Below the pieces are notes generated by a model. It was given only the letters and a program-made list of their open reading frames with translations. It was not told the DNA's origin and made no database searches. Of a stretch of DNA of 64,000 nucleotides, positions 51,113 to 62,569 are shown piece by piece (the first letter of the stretch is position 1; each line of letters opens with the position of its first letter). Origin of the DNA: Pachyseris speciosa (Eukaryota; Cnidaria; Anthozoa; Scleractinia; Pachyseridae); assembly GCA_016490735.1 (NCBI GenBank), contig JAEMWC010001199.1, positions 164,821-228,820 on the forward strand, in the 5' to 3' direction. Both the position numbers and the translations under genes were made by a program.

Positions 51113-51114
51113 AG

Positions 51115-52809
51115 TTAAGGTATCGACCAGTTCTCCGGAAGAAGGTGGAGAGGAACCTGGGCTGGCTGTAAGTCGGCGTCTGGAGACAACTGTTTGAATT
51201 GGTCCACCTGCAATCGAGATAGGAGGTCACTTTTCCTGTTATGAATTCCCATGACATGTTTAGACCGAAAAAGAATGTTATGGCGCAGACAAGACAAAAC
51301 CAGGTGACGAAGAAGTGTCATGACTGAAGGCTCTTTTGCGGTTTGTTTATTCAGAATGTCGACTAAGGCCCTGTTATCAGTAAAGAAAACGATACATCTG
51401 TTCGAAATTAAGTGACCCCATACCTCGACGGCGATGACAATAGGATAAAGTTCCAGAATTGTAATATTGAAAGATTTCAATGAAATAGGCCAACTTCCAT
51501 TGAACCAGTGACGGCCAAAAACCGCCCCGTAGCCCAAAGAGCCGGCGGCATCGGTGTATAGATGCAGGGTATGGGAAGTCAGCCAGCGATTGGGGAGAAA
51601 AAAGGATCGCCCATTGTATTGTTGTAGAAAAGTCAGCCATAAATTAATATCCTGTTTACATTCACGAGTTAATCTGATGAAATAATGCGGTCTAAAAATT
51701 CCTTTGGTTAAATCAATTAGCCTACGAAGGAAAGCACGACCTGGAGAAATGACTGAACAAGAAAAATTCAAGAGACCTATCAAAGACTGTAATTCCCTAA
51801 GGGTTACTCGTTTCCTACGGGAGAATTGAGATAATAGGAGGCGACATTTCTCGAGCTTTTCCTCCGGTAAATGAGCCTCCATTTTCAAGGTGTCGAGTGT
51901 TATGCCCGCGAACCTAAGGATGTTACTAGGACCCATTGTTTTTTCGTCGGCAATGGGAACGCCAATGTCGTGACAGATAGCGAGAAACTTATCGAGATGA
52001 GACTTACAAGTGGCTTCGGAGCGAGCAATAAACAAGAAATCATCTAGAATATGAATGACGGCCAGTGTCTTCAAGCGACGCCTGGCAATCCATTCAAGGG
52101 CGGTGCTAAAGGACTCAAAAATGGCGCAGGAGGTTGAGCAACCCATAGGGAGGCAACGGTCGTAGTAATAATAGCCGTGCCATTTCATGCCTAATAAATG
52201 AAAATCGTCAGGATGGACCGGAATTATACGAAAAGCGGATTTGATATCGGTCTTCGCGAGCCAGCAACCGGGTCCCAGTTCGCGGATATGTTGGATTGCG
52301 TTATTTATAGTGGCATATTGAACAGACGCATAATCTTTAGGATTACCAGCGTTAACAGAGGCCCCGTGTGGAAACGAGAGGTGGTGTATGAGACGGAACT
52401 CGCCTGGTGCTTTCTTAGGAACTACGCCGAGCGGGGAAACGCAAAAATTTGGCAACGGAGGGACAAGGAAAGGCCCATTCAGTCGCCCAGCCTCAAGTTC
52501 CTTAGACAATTTAGCCGTTACAACATCTGGAAAATCAAGAGTAGATTTAATATTGTTGGAATGCAAATTTGAGGGCCTAGAGTGACACTGTAATGAAAAA
52601 CCGTTACGAAACCCTTGTAAAAGAAAGTGTTGTAATCTTGCATCGTATCCGTTGAGAAAAAACCTAAGCCTGTTGACCTTTACCGGGGTTACCGGGCTGG
52701 CTCGCACCAGAGGATCGTGGAGAGGGTTTGTCCACGTTTCCCTTTGGGGCTCGCTGCGGCTGGTTACATTTTGAGGCTGGGTGAGAGCCGGAGCACTTAA
52801 AGCAGGCAT
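51115..52809 (-). CDS. Ngaro reverse transcriptase / RNase H
   Basis: 564 residues. Reverse transcriptase blocks: GVVPKKAPGEFRLIHHLS, WLAKTDIKSAFRIIPVHP, LPMGCSTSCAIFE and HILDDFLF with the catalytic Asp pair. RNase H follows: LHLYTDAAGSLGYGAVFG, ITILELYPIVIAVEVW, FFTDNRALVDIL and HNRKSDLLSR. This is the DIRS/Ngaro type of polymerase. It overlaps the Gag-like gene by 146 bp in another frame, so expression probably uses ribosomal frameshifting. The frame is intact. Confidence 0.93.
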   Translation of the reverse strand: MPALSAPALTQPQNVTSRSEPQRETWTNPLHDPLVRASPVTPVKVNRLRFFLNGYDARLQHFLLQGFRNGFSLQCHSRPSNLHSNNIKSTLDFPDVVTAKLSKELEAGRLNGPFLVPPLPNFCVSPLGVVPKKAPGEFRLIHHLSFPHGASVNAGNPKDYASVQYATINNAIQHIRELGPGCWLAKTDIKSAFRIIPVHPDDFHLLGMKWHGYYYYDRCLPMGCSTSCAIFESFSTALEWIARRRLKTLAVIHILDDFLFIARSEATCKSHLDKFLAICHDIGVPIADEKTMGPSNILRFAGITLDTLKMEAHLPEEKLEKCRLLLSQFSRRKRVTLRELQSLIGLLNFSCSVISPGRAFLRRLIDLTKGIFRPHYFIRLTRECKQDINLWLTFLQQYNGRSFFLPNRWLTSHTLHLYTDAAGSLGYGAVFGRHWFNGSWPISLKSFNITILELYPIVIAVEVWGHLISNRCIVFFTDNRALVDILNKQTAKEPSVMTLLRHLVLSCLRHNILFRSKHVMGIHNRKSDLLSRLQVDQFKQLSPDADLQPAQVPLHLLPENWSIP

Positions 52810-53746
52810 GTTTAAACTTGCATCCGCCGCAAAACGTCCCTCCGTTGTATTTCCAACAATATCCCGTTGGAAAGGGCGAGCTAGCCTTACCCTTCCCCGA
52901 GGTTTGTGTGGGAAGGCTGCCCCGCGGGATGGCTAGGGACTGAAACCAAAGTTCCCAGTGGACTTGCTCCCAAGGAAAATTAGCAAGCTGGGATTGGCGG
53001 AGATAGCGAAATTGTTCGTCGAACCAGCGCCAGTTGGCCGATCGATTGGCTAAGTCCCTAACCACCTCGCAGTATTTCAACAAGGCAGCGGTCGAGGTGG
53101 GATACTTAATAGCGTATACGGCCATAAAGGTATGAAACGCCGTAACCCATTGACCAATAGTGGTTATCTGTTTACTTTTCTGTATCGGCTCTAAACAGAG
53201 CCGTGTGTGGCCCGGATTACTGACCGTAGACAGAGAAACAGCGTATTTTGTATCCTCCACTGTCGACGATAACAGCAATCCGAGGTCTATATACTCATCT
53301 CTATGGATCTTAGCTTGCAATTTATCTGAAACCTTATCTGTTAAAGGGATAGAAACGCTAGAAAATGGCTTGCCTGGTGGGGATGCTACCGGGAGAGAGT
53401 CGGTGGCGGTGATCGATGAAATTTCCCGCTGCAACGCCATACTTGTAGAGGCTGTGGCAACGTCTGCAGTAGGGGCAGAACTGGGTGGGGCTGGAATAGC
53501 GCCCATTGTTCGTAGGCCCTGAATGACTGAGGCTGTTATTGTGGTGGCTAGTGCATTAAGGTCCAAATTTGGGCCAAAACTGGACAGGGATGGATTTGTA
53601 GCCGTGGCTAACTGCGACGGAGGGATTTCCTCTGCGTTCTGAAGTATTTCTGAAAGATCCGTAGCGGCAGCCCGAACTTCAGGAACGCCTGCTCGCCTTC
53701 GGGTCGACATCCTGGTGGTCTTAGCGCCACGTTTTGTCTTAGGCAT
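52664..53746 (-). CDS. Ngaro Gag-like protein
   Basis: 360 residues from an ATG at 53746. N-terminal basic segment (KTKRGAKTTRMSTRRRAG), Pro/Ala/Ser-rich middle, a helical capsid-like part (about 195-275, TIGQWVTAFHTFMAVYA), and a Cys-rich C-terminus (CGGCKFKHACFKCSGSHPAS, about 307-328) resembling the nucleic-acid-binding end of Ngaro/DIRS Gag. It ends in a Pro/Lys/Ser-rich tail. The frame is intact. Confidence 0.85.
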   Translation of the reverse strand: MPKTKRGAKTTRMSTRRRAGVPEVRAAATDLSEILQNAEEIPPSQLATATNPSLSSFGPNLDLNALATTITASVIQGLRTMGAIPAPPSSAPTADVATASTSMALQREISSITATDSLPVASPPGKPFSSVSIPLTDKVSDKLQAKIHRDEYIDLGLLLSSTVEDTKYAVSLSTVSNPGHTRLCLEPIQKSKQITTIGQWVTAFHTFMAVYAIKYPTSTAALLKYCEVVRDLANRSANWRWFDEQFRYLRQSQLANFPWEQVHWELWFQSLAIPRGSLPTQTSGKGKASSPFPTGYCWKYNGGTFCGGCKFKHACFKCSGSHPASKCNQPQRAPKGNVDKPSPRSSGASQPGNPGKGQQA

Positions 53747-54322
53747 AACTTAATCCAAATTGTGATAAGATAAATGTAATTAAGGAACTTGAGAATAAAC
53801 TTTAGAAGGAAGATTTAATTAGCGGTGCTAAGATCGATGTGGCTATCAATGACAGCAGATAAGCGGTTAAAAGAAATTCAAGTCAGTCAAGGACCACAAC
53901 ACGATAAGTCGATAACACCAGAATGCAAGTTAGAAGGCGGGAGTGCGTTCATGGACAGAAACAAAAGGATATCTATGATCCTATCAACGGTCTGAGTGCA
54001 AAGAGCCCACTACCTATGGTAGCCGCCAAAAGGAATGCACTAATTACACCGTAACAGTAAGCGGGGCCCATGTGTAACGATGCGTGCGAGGAGGAGTGCC
54101 ACAGAAATAGAACACTCGAATGGCAGCCATTAAATGGCGATAAGATTACATACCTGCACGCAAACCAAAATGGTGAATAAAATGTACAACATGGAAAAAA
54201 CCCACGCTAGCAGTCCAGACGCTGAATAACTCCCAATGCAGGTATTGTCGGTGTTATGACTATGTGCTTTTGTAATTTTCCTTTGGTTTGTGGAATGGTA
54301 AAACAGAAATACCTAAATGTCC
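53747..54322. other. Ngaro spacer between hydrolase and Gag genes
   Basis: No open frame of note and no recognised repeat; mixed-composition sequence. It probably holds Gag promoter or leader sequence, but I see no specific motif. Confidence 0.5.
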
Positions 54323-54895
54323 TCATTGAAGCAGTGATATCGATCTCAACACCGCGCCCCTTAAACTCCTGTAGTACCGAAGTGATCCTAATTCGTTAAG
54401 GTGGACCCCATCGGGTAAAAATAAAGTACTTTGAGACCTCCAGAAACCAATGTGTTTCCAATAAAAACAAAAATCGAGTGGTTCTAAGACCACTTTCAAA
54501 TAGGTGCTTAGCTTAACCACCCTGGTATTGAAATCGGGGACGCGGAGAGAGGGAGGTACCCTTTTCAAAGTCTGACAAACACCAATGAGTTTAACAGCAA
54601 ACTTAGTATGTAGTAAGTGGACGAGTTCCTCTAGAGAGGAACCGACCGTTTCTGGGGCTAGATCGACTAAATCATTGGAGCCCAACTGCAGAATAACAAC
54701 ATCTGGCTTAAAGGAATCTACCACGCCCAAATCAAACTCTAGAACTTTAGAAACTGTGCGGCCTCCAACGCCATAAAGACGGACGTCGGCCGTGTCAGAT
54801 AAGGAGAGTTTCTGATCTATAGTTGAGCGAGACATAAATGTCTGAAGACGACGAACAAAAGAATGTCCCAGAATCAATACACGTGGCTTAGTCAT
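54323..54895 (-). CDS. SGNH/GDSL-type hydrolase of the Ngaro element
   Basis: 190 residues from an ATG at 54895. Catalytic blocks are visible: ILGHSF (nucleophile Ser in block I), GVGGRTV (block II Gly), LQLGSNDLVD (block III Gly-x-Asn-Asp) and LPDGVHLNELG (block V Asp-x-x-His). SGNH-type hydrolase genes are a known accessory of Ngaro-type elements. The substrate is unknown; esterase activity is presumed. It is the first gene of the element, and 576 bp separate it from Gag. The frame is intact. Confidence 0.9.
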   Translation of the reverse strand: MTKPRVLILGHSFVRRLQTFMSRSTIDQKLSLSDTADVRLYGVGGRTVSKVLEFDLGVVDSFKPDVVILQLGSNDLVDLAPETVGSSLEELVHLLHTKFAVKLIGVCQTLKRVPPSLRVPDFNTRVVKLSTYLKVVLEPLDFCFYWKHIGFWRSQSTLFLPDGVHLNELGSLRYYRSLRGAVLRSISLLQ

Positions 54896-55019
54896 TATGC
54901 AATTGGGCTTACCACACGATGAAAAAACGTAAAAGGAAAAAAGCTAATTAATAGGAGTTAACTATAAAAATAAACCTGAGCCAAAAGGAAGGCCCCTACT
55001 TGCCTGGTTATCGTAGGTA

Positions 55020-55234
55020 GGACTTAAAAATAAATTGAGTGACGAGCGCTGATGTTCGTACGACGGCTAGGAGTTTAAGGAGGACTTGCTCAATGAGCGA
55101 CACTCCTTTTGACTACTTGAGATCGAGGTTGAACTTTAGTCACATATTTGTCTCCTCGTGACCACGGCATGCCTCAAATGAACGGTTGCTTGTTCGCATA
55201 TAAAGATCAATTATTCGTCCCTCATAATTGGGCT
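55020..55234 (-). repeat. Ngaro split direct repeat A1
   Basis: 215 bp, the 5' terminal copy, pairing with A2 at 48966-49180. It is followed by a TA tract and R2. Confidence 0.88.
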
Positions 55235-55545
55235 TATATATATATATATATGGCCTTCAGCTTTTCTTTTTATAATCGCTACATACCAGACTGGAATGGT
55301 GTTCCATCGAACATCATGCGTGCACCTTTTTAAAGCAGTTTTAAGTCCTATCTATTACATTATTTGTGTCAATTTTAAATCATATGTAGCTTGTGGGTGA
55401 CATGTATGTAATTTAATTAGGCTAGCTTTGGATTGTATTTCAATTTTACTTCTTTATTTTTAGTGTCAATCTCAAAGCAGGGTTGACTTGTGAGGCCTTG
55501 TTTAAATTTCACCTCTTAGTTTTTAGAATGTGTAATATTAGATAA
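55235..55545 (+). repeat. R2 repeat, short 5' fragment
   Basis: TA tract and the first roughly 300 bp of R2, cut after GTGTAATATTAGATAA, where R1 copy 4 starts. No gene. Confidence 0.75.
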
Positions 55546-55594
55546 TAGCGGAGCTCCGACGGCCCGAAGGGCTGCCAAGCGGAGCACCATACCT

Positions 55595-55626
<32 letters not shown>

Positions 55627-58600
55627 AAAATGGCTAGCGGTATTGCTCGTGGGCGCCTACGCACGACGATGACGACGACGGAGTCGCCCAATAATTGATA
55701 ATATCTTAATAATAATCATAATAATCTAACATGGCGGCCATACTGCACGTGGTTCAGCTGACCAGCTACTTTACAGCGTACGTCTTTGATACTGGACATC
55801 CATCTTATAGCCAATTGACACCTATCAAAATAAGATATCTGCTGACCAGTGTAACGTGACCATATCGCGGGCTCAAGTTAAGAGCTGATCGAGGTCAACT
55901 GTTTTTAGAAGTTGACCGCTGACCAGGTACTTTGTTTCGATTGGATTGCAGGATTAAAGTGCCTATCAAATGAAAAATAATTGCTGTTGATTTGAAAGGC
56001 TTTTGAAAATACAGAAGAATGTCATTTTCTTTTTTGGAATATCTTTTTTCCTTCTAGAGATATTAACGTTTTTGTATTATGCCAATTCGATAAGTGATGA
56101 CGTATTAAACTGTGCAACTAAAATGGTAAAATACTGAATCAATAATATCTCTAGAAATACTGGAGCAGTGTTCTTCAAACTTGGCACCAGAAATGTACAC
56201 CACAAAAGAAACAAAGTAACACCTGTGGTGCTGTTGCCATGACAACAGCTTTACCGCTGGTCCTGTCTTAATTAGAAATGAAATTCCCAGTTTTTGTCTT
56301 AACCAAGTATCATCCACCCCCAGCAATCTAATGAGGAGAGTTTAGACAATATTAGAACCATGTCTGTTTCGAGCAGGCCCATCTGTCCTACTTAAAAGGG
56401 TTGTAAATGGGGATATTTGGTTTTTGACAGAGAGAGACTGGAGCCAAGAGAGTTGCTATGGCAATGGCAAAACAGGTGTCATTTTGTTTCGTTTGTGATC
56501 TACATTTCTGGTGTTGAGTTTGAAGATCACCGCTCTGATATTTCTAGAGATATTCTTGATTCAGTATTTTAACATTTCAGTTGCACAGTTTAATACGTCA
56601 TCACTTTCCTAATTTGCATAATACAAAAACGTTAATATCTCTAGAATGAAAAAATATATTCCAAAAAGGACAACACCATTCTTCTTTATTTTGAATAGCC
56701 TTTCAAATAAGCAGCAATTATTTTTCATTTCATAGGCACTTTAAGCCAGATGTGGGACACCCGAACCAAATCGAGGCCTTTACAATTTTTCGCGCGCTTT
56801 CTGCGGCTCGTAATTTCACATTCAGTTGGTTTCTTTATTTTGAGGAAAACAACTTCATATACTTCGATCGAAGTTTGTCTTTCGCGTAAAAAGCTTAAAA
56901 ATCAAGAACTTGTCAAAAGATACTCCGGAAGGTGAATTTTCAAGTGATGAAAAGAAGGACGAAAGATTTTTTCTCAGGAAAAGCTTCAAAGATTGTGCGG
57001 TTGAAAACAGTATAATTCAACGCTTCAAGGGCTTTCACTTTACCGCGGCATCTTGCATCTCACCAAGAAAATTCACTTAACAGTTCACCGGTATTAATGG
57101 GAGGAATGAGTAGCTCAAACTCTGTGGAAGAAGCTCTTTCTTTGGACAAACCGTTTGCTATTTTTGCGGATGCTTGTTTTTACTTTACTGAAGCTTACGT
57201 ATTTTCAAGTGGTAGAAACCTCTACAACACAGGACAGTGAGGTAAGTTAAATAACTAGAAGCTTATCATAATTGGTTTAATCCTTGTTACTTTTTTCAGG
57301 AATGAAACTTGTATTTTTCTCTCGAATGGATATAAATAACAATCCTCTGTATTCGTTTTGGACGCAAAGAAGTAGTTGAATTGTTTGTTTGTTTTGTTAC
57401 GTTGTTTTCTTTGCAAGCGAACGAGTGTTTTTACTCGGCTTGGCTGACTGTTTTTCGACTTTGGTGCCTCAATAGCGTTAATAAACGTTTGCCGTTATCT
57501 TAATAACACGTAATCGCAATGAGTCCTTGTAAAATTAAGGATTAAAGGCGCAAACTCAAGCTCGAGTAAAAATAAAAAATCCGATCAAATGCATGTGCAT
57601 GTGCACTTCTCAAAATCTGACATAAAGTTGTCAAAATGCTGCCAAAACAGTCAAAACCCAGAGCGCTTCACTCGTCATTTGAGAAAAGTCTTTAAGAGAT
57701 CTTCGTCGAAAGCAGCCTGTAAACAACAATTAAGTTTTGCTGTCTTTAAATATGTCGGCTTAAATTGATTGAACTGGTAAGAATCAGCGTTTGGATGTTA
57801 AAAACAGCGAAATGGGTTGCTGGTTTTCATAAATTTTATAGTGGACGGGTCTGCGAGAGAAATGCTCGTTTGGTTTGGCAAGCGCTTTCTTCTTTATCTG
57901 GATGATGTTTTGCCACTGACAATCATTAATCGAAGAAGGTTGTTCGGAAGACATGGGAAGTAACAGTAAAACTATCAAAGCACTTAAGTGTTTTGTGTAA
58001 GCCAAGGAAAGATTTTGAGAGAAATCGCTCTATTATTCAGCTCTGTCGCATTCCGAGTGATTGCTGTCTCAGTGATTCCTGTTGACTGCTCTAAACGATC
58101 AGGTGCGGACCTCTTTTTTGTCTTTTCTACGGACATTTATGTCAAATTTGCTAAGCAATTTTTCTAGCTTAATACAAGATAGTTTTGTTACTTGTCTAAT
58201 TTCTCCACCTTCTCCAAGAATCTTCGAAGAAATATTATTCGTATTGTGCTTTGTTTTCTTGTAATATGTTTGTTGTTCTGTTGTTTCTGAACCGCGGTCA
58301 ATTCCTGTTGACTGCTGTAAACGAAGAGTTTGTACCCTTTATTTTCTTTTCTAGGGCATTTATGTCAAAATAAATACCGATTTTCCTAGCTTTATCAGTA
58401 CAAGCTATTTTAATTACTAGCTAGTCTTGTCTATTTTCTCCACCTTCTCCTTCTTCAAGCAAACACTCGCCGGCATCGTACTTTGTTCGCTTGTCGTCTT
58501 TTTTTTTTTGATCCGCTTTGAATCCCTTTACGCTTTCATCTGAAAGTAGTTAGGAATCGCGAATGTCTGTCCTTTTTTTTTTTTTTTTTTGCAAACGTTT

Positions 58601-58735
58601 ACTATCGAAAACTCTTCGTTTTCCCTGCTGCTGCTCAATTGTTTTGGACACAAATTAAACTGGCCCAAATAAACCCTTGCGAAGTTGCTCGGTGAGAGTG
58701 TGCAGCTCCGATTCTAGGGTTGGCCTGGCTAAATA
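55546..58735 (+). repeat. R1 repeat, copy 4
   Basis: Forward R1 copy, more diverged than copies 1-3. It has an unoccupied Polinton target near 55794 (ATACTGGACATCC). It is interrupted by a foldback MITE (55954-56744). It ends at CAGCTCCGATTCTAGG followed by a TA tract, the intact version of the Ngaro insertion site. No gene is recognised. Confidence 0.75.
55954..56744. mobile_element. Foldback MITE with long inverted arms (791 bp)
   Basis: Ends TTAAAGTGCCTAT and ATAGGCACTTTAA. Inverted arms extend roughly 290 bp on each side and include the shared block GTTAATATCTCTAGA (56060s and 56630s) and TTTAATACGTCATCAC. It is absent from the other R1 copies, which read GGCTCAAGCC at this place. TTA or TTAA at both ends suggests the target. 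No coding capacity. Confidence 0.8.
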
Positions 58736-59643
58736 TATATATATATGGCCTTCAGCTTTTCTTCTTTAATCGCTAAATAACAGACTGGAATGGTGTTCCA
58801 TCGAACATCATGCATGCACCTTTTTAAAGCAGTTTTAAGTCCTATCTATTGCATTATTAATCAGATGTAGCTTGTGAGTGACAAGTATGTAATTTAATTA
58901 GGTTTGCTTTGGATTACTTCATAATTTTTAGTCTCATTCTCAAATCAGGAGTGACTTGTAAGAGACAGGTATTTGATTTAATTTGATTAGGTTAGCTTTG
59001 GGCCACGTTTAAATTTCACCTCTTAGTTTTTAGAATGTGTAATCAAGATTAAATAATATTCTTTGTATGGGAATTTAGTTTCTCCCAATTATTCTCCAGT
59101 AATGCACTTTTTTGTTTTGTGTCAACTTAGTTGTATTTGCATGACAAAGTATTATTAAACTTAAAACTTAAAATTAAACTTAAAGTAAGCTCTTTCTCAT
59201 CAATGTACACATCCTTCGGACTTCCTCCTCATGCATGCAGTCTTTCAATTAATTTTATTAGTAGCTGGTCACACCAATCTTGAGGGATGTTTGGATGACA
59301 TTTGGCATTAATATTTAATGGAATCTCTGATGTTTGATGAAGTATGTTAAGATCAAGTTAAGATGGCTAACACAGATTTCCAGCACTTTTGCTTTGATGA
59401 ATCACGTTGATAGTGGTATCAACCAAATGCCCAATATTTTATTATCAAGTTGTTTGGTCTTGACTTAACTTGCCAGAAGAGCAGCTGGATTTCTTTTTGA
59501 AAACACTGTAGGTGCATTGAGTGATGAGCTTAATGTTAGCAAGTAGTTTTTTTTGTGATAGTAAGGTCAAGAAGTAATTGATCAAAAGAAATATCTTGGT
59601 CTTAATTCATGGCATCTAAATATTTTTTATTGATTTCCATGTA

Positions 59644-59988
59644 CAGTAAAAACCCGCAACTAAGAACCTACATTTTTGGGAAGTAGCCTAAACAGGTTCT
59701 TATATAAATGGAAGTTAACACAATTTTAGGCTACTTAGGTTCTTAAAATAGGTTCTTAATTCTGGAGAAAAGCAAATAAAACTCAGCTGCAAAACAAGAT
59801 GGTTATTGGCCTATTTTATATTAAAAAAACTCATTTTTACAGTAATGAGCATCTGCTTTTTTCTTCAAATAGGATTCTTGCAGTGCAGCTGTAATGTACT
59901 AATCTGATTTTAGAAAATAAGAACCTGTTTTCAAATTTTAGGCTAACAGGTTCTTAATTTTCAGGTTCTTACTTGCGGCTTTTTACTG
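59644..59988. mobile_element. MITE with CAGTAAAAA ends, TA target
   Basis: A 345-bp insert in R2 copy C. It starts CAGTAAAAACCCGCAACTAAG and ends CTTACTTGCGGCTTTTTACTG, with TA on both sides. The uninterrupted site is present at about 61422-61432 (CCATGTATCTTTC), in the tandem duplicate of the same region. TA duplication and end sequence fit a Tc1/mariner-type non-autonomous element. Confidence 0.85.
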
Positions 59989-62569
59989 TATCTTTCTTTC
60001 ATAATTTTTGTGAGGCATACATATATCCAGGGGACACACAATTTCTGATTTCAGACTGTCTCATGGGAGGCTGTGGATATAATTGAAATTGCATTCATTA
60101 TGAAGTGATGATCTGAATCACTATATATCTGATGTGATACTGATTCCAAGGAGCAACCACCAGGCTTCTCCATCAATTTCTAGTGGCTCTAAAACATGCC
60201 TAAGTAGTTAAGTATGTAACTAAGTTGCCTACAGTTGAACGGGGAAACAGACCTGTCCTTAGGTATTGCTCTAAAATGTTAAAAAATGTTTTGTTTTAAA
60301 AATTTATAGATGAAAAATAGCGTTGCAGGTTCTTTTTTTACACAAGGTATTAAAGATTATTTTTTAGAAAACCTACCTCAATATTTTTATTTTGCTTTTT
60401 TAACATCTCCAAACTCAGTTTGGAAAGGAATTTTTATTACCTTACTCAATAGAACACTTGTTTTAAGGAGGGGTGGGGGTCCAAATCCGTAAAAGGGGAT
60501 TCATATCTGCTAGCAGTTCTGGACTAGGGGGTCCAAATCTGATCCACAAGCAGATCTGGACTGGAGGGTGCAAATCCACGGGGGGTCCAAATCCACTGTG
60601 CCACTGGCTCAGATCACCTTTCCATACTATTTTTTTACAGCATTGGGTCTGTAGCTTGAGTGAGGTCAGATGGGTGATATGACAAGCAGACTCTATGTAA
60701 ATGTAAGTAGAAAAAGAATGCTTTTTGAGCTCCGCTTTAAGGCTTGGCTAAATATATATATTATTCTTTGTATGGGAACTTACTTTCTCCCAATTATTCT
60801 CCAGTCATGCACCTTTTTTTTGTATCAACTTAGATGTATTCGCATGATAAAGTATTATTAAACTTAAAACTTAAAATTAAACTGAAAGTAAGCTCTTTAT
60901 CATCAATATACGTCCTTTTCCTGCATGCAGTCTTTCAATTAATTTTATTCATAGCTGGTAACACCAATCTTGTGGTATGTTTGGATGTCATTTGGCACTA
61001 TTGTTTAAAGGGATGTTTGATGTTTGATGAAGTATGTTGTGCAATTTCAAATATACGGGGAGAAATGTGAGACTAGTCCTTACCTTTCTTGCAAAATAGA
61101 AAATCAAGTTAAGATGGCTAACACGGATTTCCAGCACTTTTGCTTTGGTGAATCATTACCTTAAATCCTCATACCACATTGTTAATTACCTTGATAGTGA
61201 TATCAACCAAATGCCCAATATTTTATTATCAAGTTGCTTATTCTTGCAGTTGGCTGCCCAGAAGAGCAACTGGATTTCTTTTTGAAAACACTGTAGGTGC
61301 ATTGATTGATGAGCTTAATGTTAGCAAGCAGTTTTTTGCGATAGTAAGGTCAAGAAGTAACTGATCAAAAGAAATATCTTGGTCTTAATAAATATCATCT
61401 AAATATTTTTAATGATTTCCATGTATCTTTCTTTCATAATTTTTTTGAGGCATACATATATCCAGAGGAAACACTATATCTGATTTCCAACTCTCTCATG
61501 GGAGGCTTTCGATAACTGAAATTGCATTCATTATGAAGTGATGATCTGAATCACTATATATCTGATGTCGGATACTAATTCAAAATCGCATTCACCAGGC
61601 TTCTCCACCAATTTCTAGTGGCTCTAAACCATAACTAAGTAGCCTACAGTTGAACGGGGAAACAGACCTGTCCTTAGGTATTCCTCTAAGATGTCAAGAA
61701 ATGTTTTGTTTTAAAAATTTATAGATGCAAACTAGCGTTGCAGGTTCTTTTTACACAAAGTATTAAACTAAGATTATTTTTTTAAAGAACCAACCTCAAT
61801 ATTTTTATTTTGCTTTTTCACAACTCCAAACTCAATTTGCAAAGGAATTTTTATTACCTTACTTAATAGAACGCTTGTTTTTAGGAGGGGTGGGGGTCCA
61901 AATCCGTAAGAGGGGATTCATATTTGCTAGCAGTTCTGTACTAGGGGGACCAAATCTGATCCACAAGCAGATCTGGACTGGAGGGTGCAAATCTGCGGGT
62001 TGTCCAAATCCACTGTGCCACTGGCTCAGATCACCTTTCCATACTATTTTTTTACAGCATTGGGTCTGTAGCTTGAGTGAGGTCAGATGGGTGATATGAC
62101 AAGCAGACTATATGTAAATGCAAGTAGAAAAAGAATGCTTTTTGAGCTCCGCTTTAAGGCTTGGCTAAATATATATATTAAAATTGCTTACATTGCATTT
62201 CCCCAAGGTCAAAAGTATAATCTTTAGAGAGTTTGTAATCTAAGTTCCTGTGGAGCGAAGTTAGCTCCTGAAGATCCCTATTTATTGAGGCCTGGTTGAG
62301 GCCGAGGTGATTTGGAAATATTGCAGGAAATTAACATTTATGTTGTATTTTTTCCTGAATTCTTGTAACGAAAGAAAGTTACCCTAACTTGTGAGTAAAT
62401 GCTGTACAAAAATAACGTTTTTTTTCTATCCATGTCTTCCAAAAAATTGATTTCTTTTCAATCAATATCTCTTTATTGTTCTATAAAATGAATTCACGAC
62501 TCAGATGAGCCTCGTAGTTGCTGCATAAATATTGTAAATATTCAAGGCGTTTATAGTAAAAAAAAGGGG

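Larger units (their letters stand above)
48848..55234 (-). mobile_element. Ngaro-type tyrosine-recombinase (DIRS order) retroelement
   Basis: Minus-strand element of 6.4 kb with split direct repeats in the order A1 (55020-55234), coding region, B1 (49332-49407), A2 (48966-49180), B2 (48848-48923). This A1-B1-A2-B2 order is the hallmark of Ngaro-type elements. The coding region holds an SGNH hydrolase, a Gag-like protein, a reverse transcriptase/RNase H and a tyrosine recombinase, in that order. It replaces the joint between R1 and R2 that is intact at 6030-6066 and 58705-58740. Confidence 0.9.

Noticed and set aside
51377..52585. Extra frames overlapping the Ngaro reverse transcriptase
   Set aside because: They are alternative-frame shadows of a gene with clear catalytic motifs.
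48848..55234. LTR retrovirus or Gypsy-type element
   Set aside because: Repeats are in split A1-B1-A2-B2 order, the integrating enzyme is a tyrosine recombinase, and there is no aspartic protease or DDE integrase.
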